A stretch of 64,000 nucleotides of DNA, taken from a bacterium HR33. GTDB taxonomy: Bacteria > Gemmatimonadota > Gemmatimonadetes > Gemmatimonadales > GWC2-71-9. The position numbers were made by a program, and so were the translations under genes. The notes beneath the pieces were generated by a model that searched no databases, was not told the DNA's origin, and saw nothing but the letters and a program-made list of their open reading frames with translations. Location of the stretch: the NCBI GenBank assembly GCA_002923375.1, contig BEIJ01000002.1:248001-312000 (forward strand). The letters are read 5' to 3'. Shown one piece after another: positions 18,489-26,384 of the stretch (the first letter of the stretch is position 1; each line of letters begins with the position of its first letter).

Positions 18489-18507
18489 GGAGCGCTCGTT
18501 GCGCTCC
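18489..18507 (+). terminator. Hairpin between membrane-protein and rhomboid genes
   Basis: GGAGCGC pairs perfectly with GCGCTCC around a five-base TCGTT loop. It lies about 70 bases after the stop of the membrane-protein gene and 29 bases before the rhomboid start. There is no T tract, so it may be a weak terminator or a leader structure. Confidence 0.4.
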
Positions 18508-18535
18508 GACAAACCCGGATGCCCGATAGACACCT

Positions 18536-19297
18536 ATGACACCCTGGGTTACCAGACTGCTCGTGGCCAACGGGGCCATGTTTCTGATCACCAAGACGTT
18601 TCCCAGACTGGAATGGGCCTTGGTGTTCGTCCCGGCCCTCACACCCACCCGTCCGTGGAGCCTGGTCACCTACATGTTTCTTCACGGCGATCTGTGGCAC
18701 CTGCTGTTCAACATGTTGGGACTGTTTTTCTTCGGCCCGCGGCTGGAGGTTAGGCTGGGTAGCAGAAGGTTTCTCACCCTTTACCTGGTCTCCGGCGTCG
18801 CCGGCGCTCTGCTTTCCTTCGTCACGCCTCGCGCCGCCATCGTCGGCTCCTCCGCGGCGGTGTTCGGAGTATTCCTGGGGTACGCGCTCTACTGGCCCCA
18901 CGAGAGGGTCTATATCTGGGGGATACTCCCGGTCCCGGCTCGGGTGCTGGTCATCGCTCTTACGGTGCTGTCGCTCTACGGCGGATTCACAGCCGGCGGC
19001 GGGATCGCTCACTTCGCGCACTTGGGCGGCTTTCTCGGAGGATTGCTCTATCTCAAATGGAGCGAGCGGCGCACTCCGGCAGCGCGGTTCCGGGCTCGGG
19101 CGGCGCCGGATCCTCGAGCGGCCACCAGAGCCGATCTAGAGCGGTGGCGGAGAATTCGCCCGGAAGCCATGCATCCGGTGAACCGGGCAGAATACGAACG
19201 GCTGGTGAGAAAGATTCAGGAGGAAGGGCCGGAGAGGCTCACTCAGGCGGAGAGAGCGTTTCTCGATCGTTTCGCGGACGATCACGCCGATCGGTGA
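18536..19297 (+). CDS. Rhomboid-family intramembrane serine protease
   Basis: 253 residues with about six membrane helices in the first 175 residues and a charged cytoplasmic tail. Family motifs are FLHGDLWHLLFNM (loop/helix 2), VGSSAAVFG with predicted nucleophile Ser106, and HFAHLGGFLGG with the partner His162. It cleaves membrane-anchored substrates inside the inner membrane; the substrate is unknown. The tail (about 176-253) is rich in Arg and Glu, with MHPVNRAEYERLVRKIQ, a pattern often seen in rhomboids of environmental bacteria. Confidence 0.93.
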   Translation: MTPWVTRLLVANGAMFLITKTFPRLEWALVFVPALTPTRPWSLVTYMFLHGDLWHLLFNMLGLFFFGPRLEVRLGSRRFLTLYLVSGVAGALLSFVTPRAAIVGSSAAVFGVFLGYALYWPHERVYIWGILPVPARVLVIALTVLSLYGGFTAGGGIAHFAHLGGFLGGLLYLKWSERRTPAARFRARAAPDPRAATRADLERWRRIRPEAMHPVNRAEYERLVRKIQEEGPERLTQAERAFLDRFADDHADR

Positions 19298-19369
19298 GCC
19301 CGGCAGCAGTTGGACCGGAATCGCACCGGTAATCCTGAGAACTGCAAGCCCGCTACCAGCGGAGCTCAC
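19294..19369. other. Highly self-complementary intergenic segment
   Basis: An outer helix GTGAGC (19294-19299) / GCTCAC (19364-19369) encloses GCAGTT (19306-19311) / AACTGC (19340-19345). The inner hairpin is ACCGG (19314-19318) / CCGGT (19326-19330), and a separate CCGC (19350-19353) / GCGG (19359-19362) hairpin completes a three-way-junction-like fold. It starts at the rhomboid stop codon and ends about 20 bases before the amidohydrolase start, so it could act as a terminator or leader structure. It is not a recognisable tRNA or known riboswitch. Confidence 0.4.
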
Positions 19370-19389
19370 GAGACTCCAGGGAGGTGTTC

Positions 19390-20940
19390 ATGCGCGCAAT
19401 ACTGTCCCTATGTATGGTCGCATCCTATCTAGCTTCGGCGTTACCGGCACAGCAAGCCGATCCCGTAGGAGGACCTTACGACCGCCTGGTGATCCGAGGC
19501 GCGACGCTGATCGACGGGACCGGGTCGCCCCCGGTCGGTCCCGTGGATTTGGTAGTAGAGCGGAACGTCATCACCGAAATCCGGCGCGTCACACCGCTGG
19601 ATTTGGCGGGCGGTGCGCGCCGGGCGACGGCGCCGCAGATGATCGAGGCGGAAGGGATGTACGTCATGCCGGGGTTGATCGACGCCCATACCCATCTCGG
19701 CCGCGCCACCGATTTCTCTCCCGATTACATACTCAAGCTCTGGCTGGCGCACGGTGTCACGACCGTGAGGGTCTTCGCCGGCGGGGAAGACGATCCCGCC
19801 GTCGAGATCGCCCGGGATCAGCGAGCGGGAAGGCCGGTCGAGGGACCGCGGATCGTTCTGTACCGGTTCTGGCGGGGGAACGATCCGCGCCTGTGGACTC
19901 CGGAGGGTGCCAGGGCGGTGGTGCGGGAATGGAAAGAGCGCGGGGTGGACGGGATAAAAGTGAGCGGGAAGCCGGGACTCTTCCCCGACGTGCTCAAGGC
20001 GATCGCAGACGAGGCCGCAAAGCTCGGCATGGGTGTGGCGGTACACATCGGGCAAGACGGGGTAGTCCCCATGAACGCCGTGGAGGTGGCGGCCGCGGGC
20101 GTGACTACCATCGAACACCATTACGGTTACGCCGAGGCGACTTTTACCGACCGGACGGTGCAGGCCCTCGCTGCGGACTACAACTACGGCGACGAGCTCC
20201 AACGATTCCGAGCCACCGGAAGGGTTTGGGACGAGGCGAATATGACGCGCCTTTACGGCGGCGTTCTGGACACTCTTGTGGCTCTGAGCAGGAACGGCCG
20301 GTTCACCATGGTCCCTACGTTCTCGGTGTACGAGGACCAAACCGACCTGTCGCGGGCCAAAACTCTGCCGTGGCTGGAGCGTTACGCCATGCCCAGCCTC
20401 CTCGCTCAGTGGCGGCCCAGCGCCGAAGTACACGGCTCCTTCTACTTCGAGTGGACCAGCGCCGACGAGGCGGCGTGGGGCAGGCTGTTCATCCGCTGGC
20501 TGCCTTGGGTTAACGCTTTCAAGAATCGCGGCGGCCACGTGGCTGTGGGTTCCGACGCGGGGACCTCCTACCACCTGTACGGTTTCGGCACTATTCGGGA
20601 ACTGGAACTGCTCCAGCGCGCCGGGTTCCACCCTCTGGAGGTGGTGCGCTCCGCTACTCAGGAAGGCGCCCGAGCCGTGGGTTTGCCGGATGCCGGTGTC
20701 ATTCGGCCCGGCTACCGGGCGGATCTCCTGGTTCTCGATATGAACCCGCTCGAGGACTTCAAGGTCCTCTACGGCACGGGAGTGGAACGAGTCACGCCGG
20801 ACGGTAGGGTTACCCGCCGCAACGGTCTCAAGTACACCATTGTAGGCGGAAGGGTATTCGACGCCCGCGCCGTTCTGGGTGAAGTCGAGCGAATGGTGGA
20901 GCGCGCAAAGGTAGCGGGGAGGGCGGGCAGCACCAGGTAA
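19390..20940 (+). CDS. Exported amidohydrolase family protein
   Basis: 516 residues from ATG at 19390 with GGGAGG upstream; an in-frame GTG lies six bases earlier. A signal peptide ends near LPAQQ. The amidohydrolase barrel carries PGLIDAHTHLG (His100, His102), a DGIKVSGK segment supplying the candidate bridging Lys, VAVHIGQ and IEHHYGYAE for two more His ligands, and VGSDAGTSYHLYG for the catalytic Asp. Similar exported enzymes act on cyclic amides, peptides or organophosphates; the substrate is unknown. It is preceded by a structured segment after the rhomboid gene. Confidence 0.88.
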   Translation: MRAILSLCMVASYLASALPAQQADPVGGPYDRLVIRGATLIDGTGSPPVGPVDLVVERNVITEIRRVTPLDLAGGARRATAPQMIEAEGMYVMPGLIDAHTHLGRATDFSPDYILKLWLAHGVTTVRVFAGGEDDPAVEIARDQRAGRPVEGPRIVLYRFWRGNDPRLWTPEGARAVVREWKERGVDGIKVSGKPGLFPDVLKAIADEAAKLGMGVAVHIGQDGVVPMNAVEVAAAGVTTIEHHYGYAEATFTDRTVQALAADYNYGDELQRFRATGRVWDEANMTRLYGGVLDTLVALSRNGRFTMVPTFSVYEDQTDLSRAKTLPWLERYAMPSLLAQWRPSAEVHGSFYFEWTSADEAAWGRLFIRWLPWVNAFKNRGGHVAVGSDAGTSYHLYGFGTIRELELLQRAGFHPLEVVRSATQEGARAVGLPDAGVIRPGYRADLLVLDMNPLEDFKVLYGTGVERVTPDGRVTRRNGLKYTIVGGRVFDARAVLGEVERMVERAKVAGRAGSTR

Positions 20941-20970
20941 GTGCGGTTTTCGAGTAGCCCGACCGGAGTA

Positions 20971-20997
20971 TTGACACGGCCCTTTGGGTGCTATACG
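20971..20997 (+). promoter_or_regulatory. Candidate promoter of the decayed toxin-antitoxin pair
   Basis: TTGACA at 20971-20976 and TATACG at 20992-20997 are separated by 15 bases, a little short of the optimum. The antitoxin ATG at 21006 lies only eight bases after the -10, so any transcript would be essentially leaderless. Confidence 0.4.
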
Positions 20998-21005
20998 GTG
21001 GCCAT

Positions 21006-21131
21006 ATGTCTGCCACCACCAAGACCACCGTTTATAACCGGAAACCTCGAACCATCGCGGCGTGGCGCAGCGGGCGAGGCGATCTGTCGCAGCGCGCCGA
21101 ATCTCTTCTAGCGCACCTGGGCCGGGAGTGA
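21006..21131 (+). pseudogene. Internally deleted antitoxin remnant (ribbon-helix-helix type)
   Basis: A 41-residue frame begins MSATTKTTVY, the usual first strand of small ribbon-helix-helix antitoxins. It then jumps to RPR...SGRGDLSQRAESLL, which resembles the C-terminal toxin-binding tail of PIN-toxin partners. The helices that would bind DNA are missing, suggesting an internal in-frame deletion. Its stop overlaps the GTG start of the PIN remnant as GTGA, the standard operon layout. Confidence 0.5.
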
Positions 21132-21437
21132 TCATACCGGACACGGGAGCGGTCTTAGCGCTGATAGACGCCGACGACCGCCACCATAAAGAGCTGCTGG
21201 AGCTTTATAACAAAAGATCCCGAACTGTGGCTGCTACCCTGGGCCATTCTGCCAGAAGTGGACTATCTCTTGCTCAAGGTCGCCGGACCCAGGGGAGCGA
21301 CTCGGGGCCCGGGCAATTGCAACGGTAGGCGTAAGGCACTTTGGAGCGGTAGCGATCAGTGGAAGCGCGAAATTGCTGCCGCGCGACCTAGCTCAGTGGT
21401 AGGGATAGTGTTGACCCGCCCCGCGAGAGTGTCGTAA
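21128..21437 (+). pseudogene. Frameshifted PIN-domain (VapC-like) toxin remnant
   Basis: From GTG at 21128 the frame reads VIIPDTGAVLALIDADDRHH, the canonical start of a PIN ribonuclease with its first catalytic Asp. At an AAAA run near 21212-21215 the meaningful frame shifts by one base. The new frame reads DPELWLLPWAILPEVDYLLL, containing the second acidic residue (Glu in ILPEVDYLL), then degenerates and stops at 21435-21437. The unshifted frame stops at 21328. Later catalytic Asp residues are not recognisable, so the toxin is inactive. Confidence 0.6.
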
Positions 21438-21445
21438 GTTCAGGA
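21381..21445 (+). other. tRNA-like fragment (degenerate)
   Basis: GCGCGACCTAGCTCAGTGGTAG looks like the acceptor strand and D-arm of a tRNA, and a weak TTCAGGACC-like T-arm lies 50 bases on. The anticodon arm and acceptor pairing do not form. It overlaps the degenerate end of the PIN remnant, so it may be chance or a leftover of an integration site. Confidence 0.25.
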
Positions 21446-21494
21446 CCGATAAGCCTAGGGCGCTGAGACTCCCCACCACCGGGAGGTCGCAACA

Positions 21495-23573
21495 ATGGCC
21501 AGCCTCGTTCAGACCCGACGCGAGTTCCTGAAAACCGGCGCCGCAGCGGGCGCCACGCTGATCATCGGATTCTACCTTCCGGTCCCCGGCCGGCGAGGTT
21601 CCACCGCCACGTCGTTCAAGCCCAACGCGTGGCTGGAAGTGCATTCCGACGGGTCGGTAACGATTTGGACCGGGCGCTCGGAGATGGGCCAGGGCGTGCG
21701 GACCGCCATGCCCATGATCGTGGCCGAAGAACTCGAAGCGGATTGGCAAAAGGTTACCGTGGTTCAAGCGGATGCCAACCCGGCGTACGGCGACCAAGTT
21801 ACGGTGGGAAGCCGCAGCGTGCGCTCGGGCTTTGAACCCCTGAGGAAGGCCGGTGCTGCCGCTCGAGAGATGCTGATCTCGGCGGCAGCGCTGACCTGGA
21901 ACGTTCCCCGCGAGCAGTGCCGCGCCCGGGCCGGTTTCGTAGAACACATTCCCAGCGGCCGGCGCGCAGGTTACGGCGAGCTGGTAGCCCGGGCTGCGGA
22001 GCTGCCGGTTCCCCAGGATCCGCCCCTGAAGCCGGCATCGGAATTCCGCCTGCTGGGTAAGCGCGTCCCGCGTGTAGATACGATCGAGAAAGTCACCGGC
22101 CGTGCGGTTTTTGGGATCGATGTCCGGACGCCGGGAATGGTGTTTGCCGCGGTGGCGCGCTCTCCGGTATTCGGCGGGCGCCTGAAGCGGTGCGATCCGT
22201 CGGCCGCGCTCCGTGTGCCCGGAGTGCAGCGGGTGGTGGAGATATCCACCGGTGTCGCCGTGGTGGCAGAGAACACCTGGGCCGCCTTTCAGGGAAAGCG
22301 AGCCCTGGTATGCGAATGGGACGAAGGCGAAGTGGCCGCGTGGGACAGCGAGAAGATATCGCAGGCCTTCGCCCGGGCAGCCGGCCGCTCGGGAGAGACG
22401 GTGCGGAGCGAGGGGGACGCTGAACGCGCGCTCGCCGGGGCGGCTCGCAGCCTGGAGGCGGTTTACGAAGTACCCTACCTGGCTCACGCCTGCATGGAGC
22501 CCATGAACTGCACCGCCGACGTGCGCGAGGACCGCTGCGAGATCTGGGCGCCCACGCAGTCGCCCCAAGGGGCGCAGCGGGAAGCCTCCCGCATCAGCGG
22601 ACTTCCCGTGGAAAAAATCACGGTCCACGTCACCTACCTGGGAGGCGGCTTTGGCAGGCGGGGCAGTGCCGACTACGTAGCCGAGGCGGTCGAGCTATCT
22701 CAGAAGGTGGGCCGTCCGGTGCAGCTGGTTTGGACCCGCGAAGACGACATCCAGAACGCCCTCTACCGGCCCGCCACTTACAACGTGCTGCGGGCAGGGC
22801 TCGACCAGGCGGGCTTCCCGATCGCCTGGTACCACCGTCTGGTAGCCCCTCGGGGTGCGGCTTACATGATCACCAGAGGAGCGGACGAGCTGGTCTATGA
22901 TATTCCCCACTTCAAGCTGGAACGCGTGGTGGAAGATCCGGGAATTCCGGTCACGGCGTGGCGGGCGGTTGCACCGTCGCAAAACGGTTTCATAGTGGAA
23001 AGTTTCATCGACGAGCTGGCGCACGCCGCAGGAGAAGACCCGTACCGGTTCCGCAGAAAGCTTCTACCCGAGAGATCGCGTCTTGTGCAGGTGCTGGACC
23101 TCGCGGCCCGCCGGGCTTCTTGGGGATCGCCTCTTCCCGAAGGGCACGGCCGCGGAATCGCCCTGTGGCAGTTCGGAGAAACCTACGTAGCTCAAGTGGC
23201 CGAGGTGTCGGTGGACGGCGAAGGAGCGGTCAGAGTGCACCGGGTGGTCTGCGCTTTGGATTGCGGGGCGATCGTGAATCCGGACACCATCGAGGCCCAG
23301 ACCGAAGGCAACATCGCATACGGTCTCACGGCGGCACTGTACGGCGCAATCACCATCGACCGCGGGCGCGTAGTTCAAAGCAACTTTCACGACTACCGGA
23401 TCTTAAGGATCTCCGAGATGCCAGAAGTGGAAGTGCACCTCATCCGAACCGACGCCCCGCCGGGAGGAGTGGGAGAAGCGGCGCTGCCTCCTATAGCGCC
23501 GGCGGTAACCAATGCCATTTTTGCCGCTACCGGAAAGAGGGTTCGGAAACTCCCCATAGGGCGGCTCTCCTGA
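21495..23573 (+). CDS. Molybdopterin-binding large subunit, xanthine dehydrogenase / IorB family
   Basis: 692 residues with a Tat signal (RREFLKTGA at about 8-16) and GGGAGG upstream of the ATG. Family features include [15 protein letters not shown], the cofactor-contact segment [14 protein letters not shown] and the C-terminal [19 protein letters not shown] with the catalytic Glu in GVGEA. The fold is that of isoquinoline 1-oxidoreductase beta-type or aldehyde oxidase proteins, which hydroxylate aldehydes or N-heterocycles in the periplasm. Such enzymes need a [2Fe-2S] small subunit, normally encoded next door; none is present on either side here. Confidence 0.9.
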   Translation: MASLVQTRREFLKTGAAAGATLIIGFYLPVPGRRGSTATSFKPNAWLEVHSDGSVTIWTGRSEMGQGVRTAMPMIVAEELEADWQKVTVVQADANPAYGDQVTVGSRSVRSGFEPLRKAGAAAREMLISAAALTWNVPREQCRARAGFVEHIPSGRRAGYGELVARAAELPVPQDPPLKPASEFRLLGKRVPRVDTIEKVTGRAVFGIDVRTPGMVFAAVARSPVFGGRLKRCDPSAALRVPGVQRVVEISTGVAVVAENTWAAFQGKRALVCEWDEGEVAAWDSEKISQAFARAAGRSGETVRSEGDAERALAGAARSLEAVYEVPYLAHACMEPMNCTADVREDRCEIWAPTQSPQGAQREASRISGLPVEKITVHVTYLGGGFGRRGSADYVAEAVELSQKVGRPVQLVWTREDDIQNALYRPATYNVLRAGLDQAGFPIAWYHRLVAPRGAAYMITRGADELVYDIPHFKLERVVEDPGIPVTAWRAVAPSQNGFIVESFIDELAHAAGEDPYRFRRKLLPERSRLVQVLDLAARRASWGSPLPEGHGRGIALWQFGETYVAQVAEVSVDGEGAVRVHRVVCALDCGAIVNPDTIEAQTEGNIAYGLTAALYGAITIDRGRVVQSNFHDYRILRISEMPEVEVHLIRTDAPPGGVGEAALPPIAPAVTNAIFAATGKRVRKLPIGRLS

Positions 23574-23769
23574 GTTCCTACCGCAGGGGCGCCTGCGGAA
23601 CTTGGAGGGGACAGAGTTGTAGCAGGAGAGAGACGGGGGGGCTCTGGCCCGTTCCCGTAACGCGTTGGTGCCCAACAGGTTGCGTGCTGGCATGCAATTC
23701 GCTGTAAGAAATGATGGGCATGGCGGCTAAACCGGCCGCCAGCGTTTACCGAGCGGCAGGAGGTGGATC

Positions 23770-25686
23770 ATGATCGCAACGCTGCTTCTGGCCCTGGCAG
23801 CGCCACTGGGTGCGGGGGGTCTCGCCGACTGGGGCGCGTGGTTCTCGGGCGATTCGCCCATCGAGATCTGGGCCAGCAAGACGCACGGCCTGAGGCACGG
23901 CGACCGAGTGAGACTTTACGCCCGCTCGGAAAGGGACGGGTATCTGGTGGTGCTGCATGCCGAGCCCAGCGGCCGGGTTCGAGTCTTGTTCCCCCTCGAT
24001 CCGCTGGAAGACAACTACATGCGCGGCGGTACCAGTTACGAACTTCGGGGACGTGGCGGAAGGGAAGCGTTCGAGATCTTCGATCGGTCGGGCTACGGGA
24101 CGGTGCTTGCCGCCTTTTCTAGAGATCCCTTCCGGTTCGATGCATTCATGCGCGGGGACCATTGGGATTACACGCAACTGGATCTCTGGAGGGTGTCGGG
24201 CGATCCCGAAGGCCACCTACTCGGTTTGGTGGACCGCATGGCAATGGGCCGGTACGATTACGACCTCTTGCGCTACGACGTGGCTGAGTACGTGGCCTAC
24301 CAGAGTCGCCCGGTGCGCCTATCCCTTTACGGCGCCTACTGGGACGATCACTATCACGGCGGCGTGCACGTAAGCGTGTTTCTAGGATCGCCCGTCTTCT
24401 ACTACCGGCCGTACTATCGCCCGGTTCTGTTCTATCCTGTTCCGGTCTATCACTACCCGCCGTACTACTACGCGCCGGGGGTGTTCGTGGCCCATTGGTA
24501 CGATCCGTTCTTCGATCCTTATTTCCCGTACTATTGGTACCGGCCGGCTTATTACGTGGTTTACTATCCCCGCTATTACTACGCGTATTACGCGGCCTAC
24601 TATCCGGCCTACCCTTATCGGACGGTTCCGGTGCGCTATGCGGGCGGGTACACCTTCAAGTTGGGCTCTCAGCCTTCGGTGATAGAGCCCCGGAGGCGGG
24701 CGGTCCTGGCCGAGGCGGTCACTCGCCGTCTGGTTTCGCCGGACAATTTCTCGGCACCTGCCGGTTCTCCGGTGCGCCGTACCGTGGCTTCGGAGCGTGT
24801 GGTGCCTCGGAGTGCGGGAGCGCCTGGAGCCGATGAGGGCAGGCGGTCTGTGGGTACCGCTCGGTCTCCTCGCGGTCAACCGATCACGGGAGTGCAGTGG
24901 GAGCCGCAGCGCAGGACGATCGTTAGCGAGAGGGCGCCGGCTGCGGGCGGTGGGGCTCCCCGGCGTGTCGAACCCCGGGAGCCGGACCGGCGCTCCGATC
25001 TGGGCGAGCAAGCCAGAAGACCGGTCGCCGCGCCGTCGAGCGACCGATCTTTGGAACAGATGGACCGTTTGAGAAGGCTGGTACCGCAGGCCCGAGAGCG
25101 CGTAGATCGATCGCCCCGATCCGCCGGTGAGCAGACCCCGCGGCCGAGCGGGCTCGATGAGGTAGGCAGCGGCGGCAGGCGGATTACGGATGCGGTGCCG
25201 CCGGCTCGCACTGAGCGGGAGTTGCTGGTGCGGCGCGAGATCCGGTACAACCCGCCTCCGCCGCAATCGGTGGAACGGGAGGGTGGAGGGCCGCAAGAGC
25301 GCGCTCGCCGTAGTGCTCCGGTGATCAGGGAGTCGCCGGAGGAAACGGAGCGCACCGAATACCTATCACCTGTGCGGGCTGGCCCCCGGCGGGAGGCGGG
25401 TTCGAGTCTGAGAATCGTACCGCGCGGGAAAAGCGAGCGAGCGGTTTCTCCGAGTGGCTGGAGTCTCCCCTATCGAGCGGCCGAACCTGTAGCGCGGCCG
25501 CCCAGCGCTGCTGGCGCGAGCGTTCCCCGGGGTTTCCCGGAGCCGCCACGAACTGTGGAGCCTCGGGTTCCGGGTCCCGCCGTGGCTGCTCCGTCGCCCG
25601 CTGTTCCTCGGGCAGTAGTACCCGGCATTGGACGCCCGCCGGAGCGTGCCGTACCCGGCAAAGGGAACGGCAGGCGCAAGCCCTGA
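23770..25686 (+). CDS. DUF4384 protein with tyrosine-rich central region and Arg/Pro-rich tail
   Basis: 638 residues, AGGAGG upstream of the ATG, short hydrophobic N-terminus suggestive of export. Residues about 28-120 match DUF4384 (GDRVRLYARSERDGYLVVLH, then SGRVRVLFPLD). Residues 211-290 contain about 29 tyrosines in 80 positions, mixed with Pro, Phe and Trp in YYRPYYRP- and PRYYYAYYAAYYPAY-like runs. The last 330 residues are low-complexity, rich in Arg, Pro, Ser and Glu, and probably disordered. Such composition suggests a surface or envelope structural protein, possibly cross-linked through tyrosine; this is inference. A strong terminator follows. Confidence 0.75.
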   Translation: MIATLLLALAAPLGAGGLADWGAWFSGDSPIEIWASKTHGLRHGDRVRLYARSERDGYLVVLHAEPSGRVRVLFPLDPLEDNYMRGGTSYELRGRGGREAFEIFDRSGYGTVLAAFSRDPFRFDAFMRGDHWDYTQLDLWRVSGDPEGHLLGLVDRMAMGRYDYDLLRYDVAEYVAYQSRPVRLSLYGAYWDDHYHGGVHVSVFLGSPVFYYRPYYRPVLFYPVPVYHYPPYYYAPGVFVAHWYDPFFDPYFPYYWYRPAYYVVYYPRYYYAYYAAYYPAYPYRTVPVRYAGGYTFKLGSQPSVIEPRRRAVLAEAVTRRLVSPDNFSAPAGSPVRRTVASERVVPRSAGAPGADEGRRSVGTARSPRGQPITGVQWEPQRRTIVSERAPAAGGGAPRRVEPREPDRRSDLGEQARRPVAAPSSDRSLEQMDRLRRLVPQARERVDRSPRSAGEQTPRPSGLDEVGSGGRRITDAVPPARTERELLVRREIRYNPPPPQSVEREGGGPQERARRSAPVIRESPEETERTEYLSPVRAGPRREAGSSLRIVPRGKSERAVSPSGWSLPYRAAEPVARPPSAAGASVPRGFPEPPRTVEPRVPGPAVAAPSPAVPRAVVPGIGRPPERAVPGKGNGRRKP

Positions 25687-25707
25687 GGGGGCGCAGCTTC
25701 TCGGTTT

Positions 25708-25740
25708 AAGGCGGCCGGTCCCGACGGGGCCGGCCGCCTT
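25708..25740 (+). terminator. Strong rho-independent-type hairpin
   Basis: AAGGCGGCCGG pairs with CCGGCCGCCTT, with an internal CCC/GGG extension around a GAC loop, giving a stem of about 14 pairs, then CTGCTT. It lies 22 bases after the DUF4384 gene stop and separates it from the next gene. Confidence 0.8.
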
Positions 25741-25805
25741 CTGCTTGACTGGTGCTTGAGCGGCCAATCCTAGCTTTCGCGCGTCTCTTCGACTTGGAGG
25801 TTCCT

Positions 25806-26306
25806 GTGACGCGGCTTGGGTTGGTTCTCCTGTTGGCGATGGTGGCTGCCGGGCCTGTCCTGGCGCAGAGAGTTTGGGTAGTAGGGGAAGGCCCCGTGGA
25901 GCGTCTGGCGGCATTACGGGAATTGCGTGCCGGGCGGTCGGTCCAGAAATCAGCCGGGGGTTCCGTCGCGGGCGGGATCGCCGGAGGATTAGCTGGTGGG
26001 GCGGTGGGATTTTTCGGCGGGCTTTGGGTAGGTGGCGCCTTGGTCGATCGCAACTGCGAGGTGGAAGATCTCCACTGCCTGCTGGTGGGACTGGGGATCG
26101 GGGCCGGTGTTGGCGAGTCGCTGCTGCTGCCGCTGGGACTTCACTTGGGTTACGGCCGGCGCGGAAATTTGGGCTTGCAAGTCGCCGGTTCCGTGGCGCT
26201 TGCGGGTCTCGGTCTTGCAGCGGTCGCACTCACACACGAGCCTGCGGTTTTGATCCCTGTGCCGGTGCTTCAGCTCGTGGTGGGACTGGCTGCTGCGGGC
26301 AACTGA
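25806..26306 (+). CDS. Exported glycine-zipper membrane protein, unknown function
   Basis: 166 residues from GTG at 25806, preceded by GGAGG five bases upstream; the frame is open further back but without a ribosome site. A signal peptide (ending GPVLAQ) is followed by a glycine-zipper segment GGSVAGGIAGGLAGGAVG and further small-residue hydrophobic helices. Two Cys (in NCEVEDLHCLL) could form a disulfide. No named family recognised beyond the general glycine-zipper pattern. Confidence 0.6.
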   Translation: MTRLGLVLLLAMVAAGPVLAQRVWVVGEGPVERLAALRELRAGRSVQKSAGGSVAGGIAGGLAGGAVGFFGGLWVGGALVDRNCEVEDLHCLLVGLGIGAGVGESLLLPLGLHLGYGRRGNLGLQVAGSVALAGLGLAAVALTHEPAVLIPVPVLQLVVGLAAAGN

Positions 26307-26384
26307 GGCGGCGCCGGGGAGATCCGTTCGGTTGCACGCGCTACCAAGTCGAGGCCTCCGTCCCTCGAGGTCGGCGTCGCTTTG

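Noticed and set aside
19306-19346. Cobalamin-riboswitch-like core CCGGTGCGATTCCGG on the minus strand
   Set aside because: Only the P5-like loop matches; the B12 box is absent and there is no minus-strand gene downstream. The same hairpin also resembles a tRNA T-arm but the rest of a tRNA does not form.
19441-21144. 567-codon minus-strand frame opposite the amidohydrolase
   Set aside because: Antisense shadow with no motifs; the plus-strand amidohydrolase has the full metal-ligand set.
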